A stretch of DNA of 64,000 bases from Rubrobacter taiwanensis (GTDB lineage Bacteria > Actinomycetota > Rubrobacteria > Rubrobacterales > Rubrobacteraceae), in assembly GCF_004337705.1 (NCBI RefSeq), contig NZ_SKBU01000006.1:62001-126000 (forward strand), written 5' to 3'. The notes below the pieces were generated by a model. That model was not told where the DNA came from, searched no databases, and saw only the letters and a program-made list of their open reading frames with translations. The number at the start of each line of letters is the position of its first letter. The stretch's first letter is position 1. Below, one piece after another: positions 43,350-53,099 of this stretch. A program made the position numbers and the translations under genes.

Positions 43350-44739
43350 GGTAGGTGTCCACCTCGCGGGCGGCCTTGCGACCCTCGGCGATGGCGGTGA
43401 CGATGAGGTCCGCCCCCCGCCGGGCGTCTCCGGCTACGAAGATGCCGGGGATGCCGGTGGCGAAACCGTTCCGGGTAGCGATGGCGCCCCGCGGACCGAA
43501 CTCCACCCCCAGGTCCTTCAGCAGCCGGTCCCGCACGGGACCGGTGAACCCGATGGCGAGCAGGACGAGGTCGGCCTCGATCTCGAACTCCGTGCCGGGC
43601 AGATGCTCGGTGCGCCCCTCCGGGGTGCGCCTGGTCCGCACGCAGTGCAGGCGCTCGACCCTCCCGTCGCCCGAGAAGCCGGTCACGGCGATGCTCCACT
43701 TCCGCTCGCCCCCCTCCTCGTGCGCCGGGTAGGTGTGCAGGACGAACGGCCAGTCGGGCCACTCCAGCGGGTCCGGGCTCTCGGGGGGCCTCGGGCCGTG
43801 CGTGATGACCTGCACGGAGGCCGCCCCCTCCCGGTGGGCGTTGCCCAGGCAGTCGGCGCTCGTGTCGCCGCCGCCGAGAATGACGACGCGCTTGCCGCGG
43901 GCCGAGATCTCGGGCCCCTCTACCGGAAGCCCCGCGACGCGGCGGTTCTGCTGCACCAGGTACTCCATCGCCAGATGTATCCCGTCGAGCTCCCGGCCCG
44001 GGACCGGAAGGTCGCGGCCCGCGAGCGCCCCGACGGCCAGGACCACCGCGTCGAACTCACTCCGCAGCTCTTCGGCCGTGGGGTTCTCGCCGACGTAGGA
44101 GTTGGGGCGGAACTCTACGCCCTCCTCCTCCATCTGCGCCAGCCGCCGGTCGATGACCCACTTCTCCATCTTGAAGTCCGGGATACCGTAGCGCAGCAGG
44201 CCGCCGATGCGGTCGTCCTTCTCGAAGACGGTCACGCGGTGCCCGGCGCGGCCCAGCTGCTGGGCCGCGGCGAGTCCCGCCGGGCCGCTCCCGACCACGG
44301 CGACCCTCTTCCCGGTACGCCGCGCCGGGGGCCGGGGGCGTACCCAGCCCTCCTCGAACGCCCGGTTGATGATCGAGAGCTCGACCTCCTTTATGGTGAC
44401 GGCGTCGTCGTTGATGGCCAGCACGCAGGCCGCCTCGCACGGTGCGGGGCAGAGCATTCCGGTGAACTCCGGGAAGTTGTTGGTGGCGTGCAGCCGGTCT
44501 ATGGCCCGCCGCCAGTGGTCCCGGTAGACGAGGTCGTTCCAGTCCGGGATCAGGTTCCCCAAGGGACAGCCGACGTTGCAGAACGGCACCCCGCAGTCCA
44601 TGCAGCGCGACGCCTGCTCCCGCAGCTCGCCCTCCGGCATCGGCCGGTAGACGTGGCGGTAGTCGTTCACGCGCTCGGATACCGGACGCTTGGGGACGGG
44701 TTTGCGGCCGATCTTGATGAATCCTTTCGGGTCGCCCAT
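43321..44739 (-). CDS. gltD: Glutamate synthase small subunit (NADPH)
   Basis: A 472-residue GltD. The N-terminal 4Fe-4S region has CMDCGVPFCNVGCPLGN and PCEAACVLAIND. The FAD site is VAVVGSGPAGLAAAQQLGRA, the NADPH site is VVILGGGDTSADCLG, and the C-terminal GIFVAGDARRGADLIVTAI block is present. It supplies electrons from NADPH to GltB. ATG 44739 lies one base after the gltB stop, so translation is coupled. Normal length for the family. Confidence 0.95.
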   Translation of the reverse strand: MGDPKGFIKIGRKPVPKRPVSERVNDYRHVYRPMPEGELREQASRCMDCGVPFCNVGCPLGNLIPDWNDLVYRDHWRRAIDRLHATNNFPEFTGMLCPAPCEAACVLAINDDAVTIKEVELSIINRAFEEGWVRPRPPARRTGKRVAVVGSGPAGLAAAQQLGRAGHRVTVFEKDDRIGGLLRYGIPDFKMEKWVIDRRLAQMEEEGVEFRPNSYVGENPTAEELRSEFDAVVLAVGALAGRDLPVPGRELDGIHLAMEYLVQQNRRVAGLPVEGPEISARGKRVVILGGGDTSADCLGNAHREGAASVQVITHGPRPPESPDPLEWPDWPFVLHTYPAHEEGGERKWSIAVTGFSGDGRVERLHCVRTRRTPEGRTEHLPGTEFEIEADLVLLAIGFTGPVRDRLLKDLGVEFGPRGAIATRNGFATGIPGIFVAGDARRGADLIVTAIAEGRKAAREVDTYLMGRSLLPG

Positions 44740-44740
44740 G

Positions 44741-47700
44741 CTAGACGGCCTCCGCCCGGGTAGCCTCCCGCTCGGCCAGCACGCGCTTGAGGTCGTGCGG
44801 CATCACCTTCACGAACCTCGGCAGGTAGCGGTGCCAGCCGTCCAGTATCCGGCGCGCCTTCTCGCTGCCGGTCCACCGGAGGTGGCGCTCGATCATGGAG
44901 CGCAGCAGCGCTATGTCCTCACGCGACTCCACGGCCTCGAGACCGACCATGTCCGGATTGCACCGGCGCTCGAACGCGCCCTCCTCGTCGAGCACGAACG
45001 CCACGCCGCCGCTCATTCCGGCGGCGAAGTTGCGGCCCGTGGGACCGAGCACCACCACCACGCCCCCGGTCATGTACTCGCAGCCGTGATCCCCGACCCC
45101 CTCGACGACGGCCTCCGCACCGGAGTTACGCACGGCGAACCGCTCCCCGGCAATGCCTCGGAAGTACGCCTCGCCGCTCGTCGCGCCGTAGAGTGCCACA
45201 TTCCCGATAACGATGCTCTCCTCCGGATCGTAGCCGGCGCCGGGCGGCGGAGCCACCACCAGCCGGCCGCCGGAGAGGCCCTTGCCAACGTAGTCGTTGG
45301 TCTCGCCGGCGAGGGTGAGGGTGAGCCCCGGCGCAGCCCAGGCCCCAAAGGACTGGCCGGCCGTGCCCCTGAAGTCTATGCGGATAGTGCCGTCGGGGAG
45401 CCCTTCGAGCCCGTGGCGGCGCGCGATCTCGCCGGAGAGCATCCCGCCGACGGTGCGCTGCGTGTTCCGGATGGGCATCCGCAGGTGCACCGGCTTCCCG
45501 GCTTCAAGAGCGTCTCGCGTGAGCCGGATCAGCTCGTTGTCCAGCGAGTGTTTGAGGCCGTGGTCCTGCTCCTCGCAGTGCCGGATAGCCACGCCCTCCG
45601 GCACCTCGGGCCGGTGCAGCACGGCCGAGAGGTCCACCCCGCGCGCCTTCCAGTGCTCGATGGCGTCCTTGGTCTTGAGCCGGTCCACCCGGCCGACCAT
45701 CTCCTCGAAGGTGCGGAAACCGAGCTCGGCCATCAGTTCCCGCACCTCCTCGGCGAGGAAGAAGAAGTAGTTGATGACGTGCTCCGGCGTGCCGGCGAAC
45801 TTCTTGCGCAGCTCCGGGTCCTGGGTCGCGACCCCGACCGGGCAGGTGTTCAGGTGGCAGACGCGCATCATTATGCAGCCGGTGGCTATGAGGGGGGCGG
45901 TGGAGAATCCGAACTCCTCGGCCCCGAGCAGCGCCGCTACGACCACGTCGCGCCCGGTCTTGAGCTGCCCGTCGGCCTGCAGGACGACCCGGCCCCGCAG
46001 GTCGTTCTGCACGAGCACCTGCTGGGTCTCGGCGATCCCGAGCTCCCACGGCAGCCCGGCGTGCTTGATCGAGGAGAGCGGAGACGCCCCCGTCCCCCCG
46101 TCGTGGCCGGAGATGGTTATGTGGTCGGCCTTGGCCTTGGAGACGCCGGCGGCTATCGTGCCGACGCCGACGGCGGCGACCAGCTTCACGCTCACGGCCG
46201 CGCGCGGGTTGGCGTTCTTCAGGTCGTGGATGAGCTGCGCCAGATCCTCAATGGAGTAGATGTCGTGGTGCGGCGGCGGGGAGATGAGCGTGACGCCGGG
46301 CGTGGAGTAGCGCAGCTTCGCTATCTCCGCGCTCACCTTGTGTCCGGGGAGCTGGCCGCCCTCGCCGGGCTTGGAGCCCTGGGCCATCTTGATCTGGAGC
46401 TGATCGGCGTTGACCAGGTAGTGCGCCGTGACGCCGAAGCGCCCGGAGGCGACCTGCTTGATGGCGCTGCGCCGCTCGTCCAGGAAGCGTTCGGGATCCT
46501 CTCCCCCTTCGCCGGTGTTGGACTGGCCCCCGATCCGGTTCATCGCCACCGCCAGCGTCTCGTGCGCCTCCTTGGAGAGCGCCCCGAGCGACATAGCGCC
46601 CGTGACGAACCGCTTGACGATCTCTTTCGCGGGCTCCACCTCGTCCACCGGGATGGGGTCGCGCTCGAAGTCGAGGAGGCCCCGCAGCGTGGCCAGCCGC
46701 GCGTTCTGTGCATCATAATGTGCCGTGAACTGCTTGAAGGTCTCGTAGCTGCCCTGCCTCACGGAGCGCTGCAGGGAGACTATGCTCCCGGTGTTCCACT
46801 GGTGGTACTCGCCCTGCATCCTGAGCTGGTACTCGCCGCCGACGTCCAGCTCCGGCGGCCCCACCTCCAGCCCGGCGAACGCCCGGCGGTGCCGCTCCAG
46901 CGTCTCCCGCGCGATGCCGCGCACCCCGATGCCGCCGATGCGCGAGGCGGTGCCGGTGAAGTGCCTGTCTATGAGCTCCCTGCTCAGACCGACGGCCTCG
47001 AAGATCTGGGCCCCGCAGTACGAGAGCAGGGTGGAGATGCCCATCTTGGAGATGACCTTCAGGAGCCCCTTCCGGAGGGCCTTGATGTAGTTCTTTTCGG
47101 CCTCCTCCACGCTCACCTTCAGCAGCCCGTCGTCCACCAGCTTCGCGAGGGTCTCGAAGGCCAGGTAGGGGTTGATGGCCGCCGCGCCGAACCCGACCAG
47201 CACCGCGAAGTGGTGCACCTCCCGGGCCTCGGCGGTCTCGACCACGAGCGTCGTCCGGGTGCGAACGCCCCGCCGCACGAGATGCTGGTGCACGGCGGAG
47301 GTGGCGAGCAGGCTCGGGATCGGCGCGTGCGCCGCATCCACGCCCCGGTCGCTCAGGATCAGGACGGTCGTCCCGCCCCTGACGGCCTCCTCGGCGAGCT
47401 CGCAGAGCCTTTCTAACGCCCGCTCCATGCCCGCCTCGCCCTCGGCGGCCGGGAACAGCGTGGAGATTGTGCGGGAGCGCTTCAGGTTGCGCAGCTTCCG
47501 CAGGTCGCCGTCGGTGAGGATCGGGTGGTCGAGCAGGATCCTCCCGGCGTGCTCGGGCGTCTCGTCGAAGAAGTTGCCCTCCGGGCCGAGGCTCATCTTG
47601 AGCGACATCACCAGCTCCTCCCGCAGCGGATCTATCGGGGGGTTGGTGACCTGCGCGAAGAGCTGCTTGAAGTAGTTGAAGAGCAGCTGCGGCCGCTCCG

Positions 47701-49186
47701 AGAGGACCGCCAGCGGCGTGTCCGTCCCCATTGAACCGTCCGGCTCCTTGCCCTCCCGGGCCATCGGCACCAGCAGCAGCCTGAGATCCTCCATCGTGTA
47801 GCCGAAGGCGCGCTGGCGCTCCAGCAGCGAGGCCGGCTCGGAAGGCGGCTCCCCTCCGGCCTCCGGCAGCTCGTCGAAGTGCACCTCCTTCTCCTCCAGC
47901 CACTTCCGGTACGGCCGCCGGCGGATGATGGGCTCCTTGGCCTCGTCGTCCTCCAGCACCCGCCCCCTCTCGAGGTCCACCAGGATCATCTTCCCGGGCC
48001 GCAGCCGCCCGCGCTTCACGACGTCCTCCGGCGCAATGGGCAGCACGCCCTCCTCCGAGGCCATGATGACGAGCCCGTCGCGAGTTATGGAGTAGCGGGC
48101 GGGCCTGAGCCCGTTGCGGTCGAGGGTGGCCCCGATGACGCGCCCGTCCGTGAACGCAACCGCCGCAGGGCCGTCCCACGGCTCGGTGAGCGCGCTGTGG
48201 TAGCTGTAGAAGGCCCGGCGGTCGGGGTCCATGTCCTCGTCGTTCTCCCACGCCTCCGGGACCATCATCATCACGGCGTGCGGCAGCGAACGCCCGGCGA
48301 GCACCAAAAGCTCCAGAGCGTTGTCGAAGGCGGCCGAGTCGCTGCCGCCGGGCTTGACGATGGGGAATATCTTCTGCAGGTCGTCGCCGAACAGCAGCGA
48401 CTCGAGCCGGCTCTCGCGCGAGCGCATCCAGTTGATGTTGCCCCTTAAAGTGTTGATCTCGCCGTTGTGCGCGACGTACCGGTAGGGATGCGCCAGCTCC
48501 CAGCTCCCTAAAGTGTTGGTCGAGAACCGCGAGTGCACGAGCGCCATCGCGCTGGCGAGATCACCGCTCTTCAGGTCCGGGTAGAACTCGGGAAGCTGCT
48601 CGCCCTTGAGAAGCCCTTTGTACACGACCGTCGAGGAAGAGAGGCTCGCGATGTAGCAGCCGCCGTTTGAGATGGCGTGCAGCCGGCGCCGGATCACGTA
48701 CAGCTTCCGCTCGAACGCCGCCCGGTCCTCCGCGTTCCGCCGCTCTATGAACACCTGCCGGAAGTGCGGCATCACCTTGCGGGCCAGCTTCCCGATGCTC
48801 CCGGGCTCTACCGGGACCTCCCGGAAGCCCAGCACCTCTTGCCCCTCCTCAACGGCGATGCGCTTCAGCTCGCTCTCCCACCGCTCCTCCGAACCGTCGG
48901 AGATAAACAGCGTGCCGACGGCGTAGTCCCCCGGAGCGGGGAGCTCGAAGTCGCACGCCCCGCGGTAGAAGGCGTCGGGGATCTGGAGCAGGATCCCCGC
49001 CCCGTCACCGGTCTCGGGGTCGCTGCCCGTGGCCCCCCGGTGCGCCAGATTGCGCAGAATCTCCAGCCCCTGGTCTACGATCTGGCGGGTCTTCTTCCCG
49101 TCCACACGCGCTACGAAGCCGACCCCACAGGCATCATGACCGTACGAAGGATCGTAGAGGCCGAGATTCTGTGTTCTCAAACTCAC
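44741..49186 (-). CDS. gltB: Glutamate synthase large subunit (NADPH-GOGAT)
   Basis: A 1481-residue GltB of normal length. N-terminal class II glutamine amidotransferase: Cys20 in [16 protein letters not shown] becomes the nucleophile after propeptide removal. Then comes a central domain, the FMN synthase domain ([49 protein letters not shown]), the 3Fe-4S Cys cluster ([19 protein letters not shown]), and the C-terminal beta-helix ([23 protein letters not shown]). It converts glutamine plus 2-oxoglutarate to two glutamates. GTG 49186 touches its GGAG; TTG 49180, with better spacing, may be the true start. No regulatory motif was recognised in 49187-49306. Confidence 0.96.
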   Translation of the reverse strand: MSLRTQNLGLYDPSYGHDACGVGFVARVDGKKTRQIVDQGLEILRNLAHRGATGSDPETGDGAGILLQIPDAFYRGACDFELPAPGDYAVGTLFISDGSEERWESELKRIAVEEGQEVLGFREVPVEPGSIGKLARKVMPHFRQVFIERRNAEDRAAFERKLYVIRRRLHAISNGGCYIASLSSSTVVYKGLLKGEQLPEFYPDLKSGDLASAMALVHSRFSTNTLGSWELAHPYRYVAHNGEINTLRGNINWMRSRESRLESLLFGDDLQKIFPIVKPGGSDSAAFDNALELLVLAGRSLPHAVMMMVPEAWENDEDMDPDRRAFYSYHSALTEPWDGPAAVAFTDGRVIGATLDRNGLRPARYSITRDGLVIMASEEGVLPIAPEDVVKRGRLRPGKMILVDLERGRVLEDDEAKEPIIRRRPYRKWLEEKEVHFDELPEAGGEPPSEPASLLERQRAFGYTMEDLRLLLVPMAREGKEPDGSMGTDTPLAVLSERPQLLFNYFKQLFAQVTNPPIDPLREELVMSLKMSLGPEGNFFDETPEHAGRILLDHPILTDGDLRKLRNLKRSRTISTLFPAAEGEAGMERALERLCELAEEAVRGGTTVLILSDRGVDAAHAPIPSLLATSAVHQHLVRRGVRTRTTLVVETAEAREVHHFAVLVGFGAAAINPYLAFETLAKLVDDGLLKVSVEEAEKNYIKALRKGLLKVISKMGISTLLSYCGAQIFEAVGLSRELIDRHFTGTASRIGGIGVRGIARETLERHRRAFAGLEVGPPELDVGGEYQLRMQGEYHQWNTGSIVSLQRSVRQGSYETFKQFTAHYDAQNARLATLRGLLDFERDPIPVDEVEPAKEIVKRFVTGAMSLGALSKEAHETLAVAMNRIGGQSNTGEGGEDPERFLDERRSAIKQVASGRFGVTAHYLVNADQLQIKMAQGSKPGEGGQLPGHKVSAEIAKLRYSTPGVTLISPPPHHDIYSIEDLAQLIHDLKNANPRAAVSVKLVAAVGVGTIAAGVSKAKADHITISGHDGGTGASPLSSIKHAGLPWELGIAETQQVLVQNDLRGRVVLQADGQLKTGRDVVVAALLGAEEFGFSTAPLIATGCIMMRVCHLNTCPVGVATQDPELRKKFAGTPEHVINYFFFLAEEVRELMAELGFRTFEEMVGRVDRLKTKDAIEHWKARGVDLSAVLHRPEVPEGVAIRHCEEQDHGLKHSLDNELIRLTRDALEAGKPVHLRMPIRNTQRTVGGMLSGEIARRHGLEGLPDGTIRIDFRGTAGQSFGAWAAPGLTLTLAGETNDYVGKGLSGGRLVVAPPPGAGYDPEESIVIGNVALYGATSGEAYFRGIAGERFAVRNSGAEAVVEGVGDHGCEYMTGGVVVVLGPTGRNFAAGMSGGVAFVLDEEGAFERRCNPDMVGLEAVESREDIALLRSMIERHLRWTGSEKARRILDGWHRYLPRFVKVMPHDLKRVLAEREATRAEAV

Positions 49187-49306
49187 CTCCCGGGAGGTTG
49201 GACGGCCACGGAAATGGCCTACTTTTTACACCAGCGCCCCGCAGGTCTCAAGGGCAGAAGGTAAACATTTTGTAAATTGCTTGGGATTTTTAATGGATCA
49301 AGCCTG

Positions 49307-49630
49307 TTACAGGTTCTTAAGCTCGTCCCGGATGCGCTCCTCCTCCTCGAGGAGGCCGGATAGTCGTACCCGGAGCTCGGCCGCCTCGGTCTCGATCTCG
49401 GCCAACCGCAGGTTGAGTTCCCGCTCGCGCGCCGCGGTCTCGGGAGTGCGCCCGCGGTAGCGTTTCTTGAGGTTCTGGAAGCGCCGGGCGGCCTCTTCCT
49501 TGAGCTTCTCCCGCTCCGACTTCAGCTTATCGTCCTGGACGTACCTGATGGCCCGCTTCACCCGGGGGTCCGAGAGCAGGTCCATCAGAATCTCCGCCGA
49601 GCTCTGTTTGAAGTCCTTGTCCTTAGCCAC
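49307..49630 (-). CDS. Small coiled-coil protein of unknown function
   Basis: GTG 49630, with GGAAGG about 10 nt upstream, gives 107 residues starting M-A-K-D-K-D-F-K-Q-S-S. A longer start would run through non-homologous DNA overlapping the recombinase gene. Almost the whole protein is charged helix: RAIRYVQDDKLKSEREKLKE, then heptad-rich NLRLAEIETEAAELRVRLSG and LLEEEERIRDEL, a predicted coiled coil. No domain is recognised. It is downstream of the Xer-like gene on the same strand, 73 bp away. Confidence 0.65.
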   Translation of the reverse strand: MAKDKDFKQSSAEILMDLLSDPRVKRAIRYVQDDKLKSEREKLKEEAARRFQNLKKRYRGRTPETAARERELNLRLAEIETEAAELRVRLSGLLEEEERIRDELKNL

Positions 49631-49703
49631 GTATCGAGATCCTTCCGCGCCCGCAATCCCATGTATTTTAATCTCATATCCGCCGGCTGTCGCGGAATAT
49701 GCC

Positions 49704-50555
49704 TCAGACGAACTTCTTGTACACCCCAATATTCGTGGTATCGCGCACGCCCATCGCTTCCTTGAGCTCGTTGAGCGTGGCACCGCGCCGCAGCAGCCGG
49801 ACGGCGAAGGTGTGACGGAGCACCATCGGTGAGATGCGGGGCAGCCCGACCTGATCGCAGCGCTTCCAGAGCGCGTTCTGCAGGGTCTTGGAGGTGGAGA
49901 TGGGCCGGGCGGCGCGCCCCACGAAGAGCTCCGGCGTGTCGTCGGAGCGCAGGCTCAGGTAGCGGCGCAGGATCTCCGCCGCCGCGCGCGAGATGCGGCG
50001 GGTGCGGGCGTTCAGGTGCGAACCCGGCCCGCCGAGCCGGACCTGTCCGGCATCCAGGTCCACGTCGTCGCGCAGCAGCGCCCGCGCCTCGCTCACCGTC
50101 GCGCCCGTCTCCAGCATGAGGACGATGACCGCCGCGTCGCGGGCGGCGGTGAGGGTGTCCGCGGGGAAGGAGAGCAGGCGCTCGGCGTCCTCGTCGTCCA
50201 GGAAGGTTATCTGCTGGTCGAGCGGCTGGTGCATGGGCTCGATGGGGTCGAACTCCAGCCCGACGTCGGTGCCGGTGCGCACCCAGTCCAGGAAGCGCCG
50301 CACGGCCGCGTCTTTGCGGTAGACGGTGAAACGCTTGCGCCGGGCACCGAGCAGGTGGTTTCGGAACTCCATCACCCGGCCGACGCCCACGTCCCAGATC
50401 TCTACCACCCCCCGCTCCTCCAGGAACCGGGCGAACTCCCGCAGGTCGGAGCGGTAGAACTCCGCCGTGCGCGGGCTGGTCCCGGCGTCGTCGGCCAGAT
50501 GATCGGCGAACTTCTCCACGAGCTCGCGCACGCTCACGCCGCTTTCGACCGTCAT
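49704..50555 (-). CDS. Tyrosine-recombinase (XerC/D-like) homologue with degenerate active site
   Basis: A 283-residue protein with full XerC/D layout. A SAM-like N-terminal domain (residues 8-95: VEKFADHLADDAG, RTAEFYRSDLREFARFLEER) is followed by a catalytic fold (115-283). The active site is eroded. The first Arg (TGLRVSE) is T153 in TGATVSEA. No lysine occurs in the beta-hairpin region 165-222. The His of HxxR is M244 (SPMVLRHTF), with R247 kept. The H/W position is V270 (AMGV). Y279 remains. Strand exchange is doubtful, so it may be a DNA-binding or regulatory paralogue. ATG 50555 lies 7 nt after a TATAAT, suggesting a leaderless message. Confidence 0.85.
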   Translation of the reverse strand: MTVESGVSVRELVEKFADHLADDAGTSPRTAEFYRSDLREFARFLEERGVVEIWDVGVGRVMEFRNHLLGARRKRFTVYRKDAAVRRFLDWVRTGTDVGLEFDPIEPMHQPLDQQITFLDDEDAERLLSFPADTLTAARDAAVIVLMLETGATVSEARALLRDDVDLDAGQVRLGGPGSHLNARTRRISRAAAEILRRYLSLRSDDTPELFVGRAARPISTSKTLQNALWKRCDQVGLPRISPMVLRHTFAVRLLRRGATLNELKEAMGVRDTTNIGVYKKFV

Positions 50556-50562
50556 GGCACCC

Positions 50563-50568
50563 ATTATA
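50563..50568 (-). promoter_or_regulatory. -10 box (TATAAT) for the Xer-like gene, leaderless start
   Basis: On the minus strand TATAAT is followed by 7 nt and then ATG 50555. Transcription would begin at or next to the start codon. No Shine-Dalgarno sequence is present. Confidence 0.6.
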
Positions 50569-50591
50569 TAGCCGCCGGACGGCTCCGGACG

Positions 50592-50597
50592 TATAGT
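50592..50597 (+). promoter_or_regulatory. Probable -10 box (TATAGT) for the sortase gene
   Basis: TATAGT, 9 nt before ATG 50607, leaves room for a leader of 0-3 nt at most. It is paired back-to-back with the promoter of the Xer-like gene, 24 bp away, so the two genes share one compact divergent promoter region. Confidence 0.45.
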
Positions 50598-50606
50598 GTA
50601 AGTGGG

Positions 50607-51305
50607 ATGCGTGAGAGATCTGGGAAACTACTCCCGCTGCTCTTCCTGGGCCTGCTGGCCGCGATCTGGGCCGCCGGAGCCCTTCGCGGCGAGACGGCCT
50701 CGGCGCAGCTCCGCTTCACAGAGGTGCGGGCGGCCGAGGAGCCGTCCACCACCTTCGTTCCCGCCAACGACGGGCTGCTGCTCGGCGAAACGAGCCCGGC
50801 CGAGCGCACGAGCGGCCGAACGCCGCCGGCGGCCGAACCCGTCCAGATCCCCCGGGAGCGAACACCAGACCCGGAGAGCCGGCATCCTGCCGCGGATCTC
50901 CGGCTCACCATCCCCCGGCTGGGGATAGCGGATCTGGCCGTTCCCACCGGATCGGGACAGGGGATGCTGGACCGGGTGGGGATTCTGCATCTGGAGCAGA
51001 GCGGCTACCCCTGGGAGCCGGGCTCGAACACGTACATCGCCGGGCACGCCATCGGCTACCCCGAGACCCGCATCCCCTACGTGTTCTACGAACTCGGAGA
51101 GCTGCGGCGGGGGGACGAGATCCTGCTCCAGGACCCTGCGGGCCGCACCTATACCTACCGGGTCTACGAGACGCTGGTCGTAGACCCGGAAGACTACTGG
51201 GTCACAGCTCCGGTCGCAGGCCGCACGATCGTCTCGCTCCAGACCTGCACCCCCATACCCTCCTTCGAGAAGCGACTGGTGGTGCGGGGCGAACTGGTCG
51301 GCTAG
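50607..51305 (+). CDS. Sortase (class D/E-like)
   Basis: A 232-residue transpeptidase: N-terminal signal anchor (about residues 8-27, LPLLFLGLLAAIWAAGAL), a Pro/Thr-rich linker (to about 95) and a sortase beta-barrel. The catalytic triad is visible: H147 in YIAGHAIG, C214 in SLQTCTPIP, and R223 in EKRLVVRG. The TLxTC-TP form resembles class E/D enzymes of actinobacteria. It would link proteins with an LPxTG-like or LAxTG-like signal to peptidoglycan or pili. No obvious sortase substrate is encoded in the window. It converges with the J-domain gene, sharing 4 bp. Confidence 0.9.
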   Translation: MRERSGKLLPLLFLGLLAAIWAAGALRGETASAQLRFTEVRAAEEPSTTFVPANDGLLLGETSPAERTSGRTPPAAEPVQIPRERTPDPESRHPAADLRLTIPRLGIADLAVPTGSGQGMLDRVGILHLEQSGYPWEPGSNTYIAGHAIGYPETRIPYVFYELGELRRGDEILLQDPAGRTYTYRVYETLVVDPEDYWVTAPVAGRTIVSLQTCTPIPSFEKRLVVRGELVG

Positions 51306-51727
51306 AGCTCGCCCCGGCGCATCAGGTAGCGCTCTATGGTGTCGTGGGCGGCATTTATCTCGGCCGTGATCTTCTCCGCGCGCCGCCGCTGCTCCGGGTC
51401 GGAGAAGCGGTCCGGATGGTACTTCTTGACCAGCTCGCGGCGGGCCTGATCCACGCTCTCAAGGCGGCTGTCCACGCGCAACCCCAGCCGGGCGTACGCC
51501 CTCCGAACCTCCTTCGGAGCGGTAGACCTGCGGGCCTTTGCGGCCTCGGTCCGCTCCCGCCACTCCTCGGAAGCCCCGCGCCAGGCCGCCCGGAACGCCC
51601 GCTTTACGTGCTCGAACTCCCGGCGGGCGTCTGAGGCGGCCTCCCTGCCGGGTGAGGAGTCCTCGCCCCGCTGCATGCCGGAGACGAATCCCCGCGCCAG
51701 ACGCCCGAGCCGCCGCGGGATGCTCAA
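51302..51727 (-). CDS. C-terminal J-domain (DnaJ-like) protein in the PspA operon
   Basis: A 141-residue protein: a charged helical N-terminal half (EFEHVKRAFRAAWRGASEEW) and a C-terminal J domain (about 75-135), with EVRRAYARLGL, the HPD motif at 104-106 in KKYHPDRFSDPEQ, and NAAHDTIERYL. It lacks the G/F-rich and zinc domains of DnaJ, so it is a class III J protein recruiting Hsp70 (DnaK) to a particular client. The start overlaps the preceding coiled-coil gene by 4 bp (ATGA), and the four genes from PspA on form one unit. The likely client is therefore PspA or its partners. Confidence 0.87.
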   Translation of the reverse strand: MSIPRRLGRLARGFVSGMQRGEDSSPGREAASDARREFEHVKRAFRAAWRGASEEWRERTEAAKARRSTAPKEVRRAYARLGLRVDSRLESVDQARRELVKKYHPDRFSDPEQRRRAEKITAEINAAHDTIERYLMRRGEL

Positions 51728-52305
51728 GAGCGCTCGCCCTCCTCATCCTCGGAGATCACCTCGGTCCTGTTCGGGTCGGAGAGAACCCGGGTGCTGTCCT
51801 CCTCCTCGAGGCCGAAGAACTCCCGCACCCGGTTCAGGTCGAGCAGACTCGCGCGGATGCGCTCAATGCGCTCCTCCTCGGCCCTCACGTCCTCCTCGCA
51901 CTTCTCCCGGGTGGCGTCTATCTCCTTGCGAAGGGAACGGATAATCTCATCCGCCGTGCGCTGCAGCTCCTCGATGCGCTCCTCGCCCTGCTCTATCTCG
52001 GACCGGAGCGCCTCCTCCCGGCCCCGGCTGGAGCGCAGAAACTCCCGGATGTCTACCCCGGCGGCCTCCAGCGTGCGCGTCACTATCTCGCGCGCGCTCC
52101 TGCGGGAGACGTCCCGGGGCAGGTTCTCGATAATCTCCACCGCCCGCTCGACGGAGAAGTCTCCCGACGCCCCGAGCCCTACCTCCTCTTCCGAGTAGTG
52201 CCTGGTCGAGCCCCGGCCCTCCTCACCCTCGGCAGAGCGGTAGAAGAGCCGGGAGAAGACACCCTCTCTGTGCCGGGTCTCGTCATCTCCTGCCACCGGC
52301 TTCAC
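51724..52305 (-). CDS. Acidic coiled-coil protein of unknown function in the PspA operon
   Basis: A 193-residue soluble protein. Residues 50-90 (SVERAVEIIENLPRDVSRRS, REIVTRTLEAAGVDIREFLR) look like a small helical domain. Residues 95-165 are a long heptad-rich coiled coil (EIEQGEERIEELQRTADEII, EIDATREKCEEDVRAEEERI), and the tail is strongly acidic. No signal peptide or membrane helix. It starts 5 bp after the two-helix membrane protein gene and overlaps the J-domain gene. No family was recognised; coiled-coil partnership with PspA is a reasonable inference. Confidence 0.72.
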   Translation of the reverse strand: MKPVAGDDETRHREGVFSRLFYRSAEGEEGRGSTRHYSEEEVGLGASGDFSVERAVEIIENLPRDVSRRSAREIVTRTLEAAGVDIREFLRSSRGREEALRSEIEQGEERIEELQRTADEIIRSLRKEIDATREKCEEDVRAEEERIERIRASLLDLNRVREFFGLEEEDSTRVLSDPNRTEVISEDEEGERS

Positions 52306-52310
52306 CCCCT

Positions 52311-53087
52311 CTAACTGCTGCCGCCCGCGGGCAGGTGCTCCGTGGCGCCGGATACCTCTCTCAGGCTCCGCCGGAAGAGCGCCACCCGGTCCCTCAGGTG
52401 CTCCAGGCTAGACTCCAGCACCACCGGCTCTTGAGCCTCCAGCGCCAGCACCTCGCCGCGCAGGCTGCTCACCAGCGCCTCGGCGCTCTCCAGCTGCGCG
52501 TTGATCACCCCTATGGCGTCCAGTGCCTCCCGGTAGCCGGCGAGCTCGCCCCGGCGGCTAGCCAGCGCGCTCTCGAAGGGCCGGCGCAGGGCGGGATCCC
52601 GCAGCTCGGAGAGATCCCGCTCCAGATCCCGGATCCGGCGCCGGAGCCCTTCGCGGTCTAGGCCTTCAAGGTAGCGCCTCAGCGCGCTGCGCCGGCGTGC
52701 CAGCTGCGCCATGCGATCGACCTCTTGCACGACGAGCAAGATCTCCTCCTCAAAGAGCGGCTCATACTCCTCCGGCAACAGCTCCAGGCTCTCCAGAAGC
52801 CCGGACTGCAGCTCGATGAGCCGCCGCATCTGCGGCGCGGCGAGCCGGTCCTCCCGCGCCACCGCCTCCAGAGCCCGCGCGTTGTGCCGCGCGCGGCGCT
52901 CCAGCTGGGTCTGCGCCCGCCTGCGAGCCCCGAGAACCCACCGCCCCGAGACCGCGATACCGGCCCCGGCCGCCAGAGCGAGCAGCGTCCACCCCTCGCC
53001 CACGGCCACGACTCCCACCGCGGAAGAGACGCCCAGAGCTCCCCACCGGGCGGCACGGCGTGCGGCGTCTACCGTTCGGCCGAACAC
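52311..53087 (-). CDS. Membrane-anchored coiled-coil protein of unknown function in the PspA operon
   Basis: A 258-residue protein with two adjacent N-terminal hydrophobic segments (about 15-32 and 34-50: GVSSAVGVVAVGEG, WTLLALAAGAGIAVSGRWVL). They form a membrane hairpin, followed by about 200 residues of charged helix (LERRARHNARALEAVA, RRYLEGLDREGLRRRIRDLE, VINAQLESAEALVSSLRGEV). No enzymatic motif. It lies 12 bp after pspA and 5 bp before the acidic coiled-coil gene. By position it could be the membrane receptor of PspA, a role held by unrelated PspB/C or PspM/N proteins elsewhere. Confidence 0.75.
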   Translation of the reverse strand: MFGRTVDAARRAARWGALGVSSAVGVVAVGEGWTLLALAAGAGIAVSGRWVLGARRRAQTQLERRARHNARALEAVAREDRLAAPQMRRLIELQSGLLESLELLPEEYEPLFEEEILLVVQEVDRMAQLARRRSALRRYLEGLDREGLRRRIRDLERDLSELRDPALRRPFESALASRRGELAGYREALDAIGVINAQLESAEALVSSLRGEVLALEAQEPVVLESSLEHLRDRVALFRRSLREVSGATEHLPAGGSS

Positions 53088-53099
53088 CAGCTCTCCATC

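Noticed and set aside
44690-47416. 908-residue plus-strand open frame opposite gltB
   Set aside because: Antisense shadow of the glutamate synthase gene; no homology, no promoter or ribosome-binding site.
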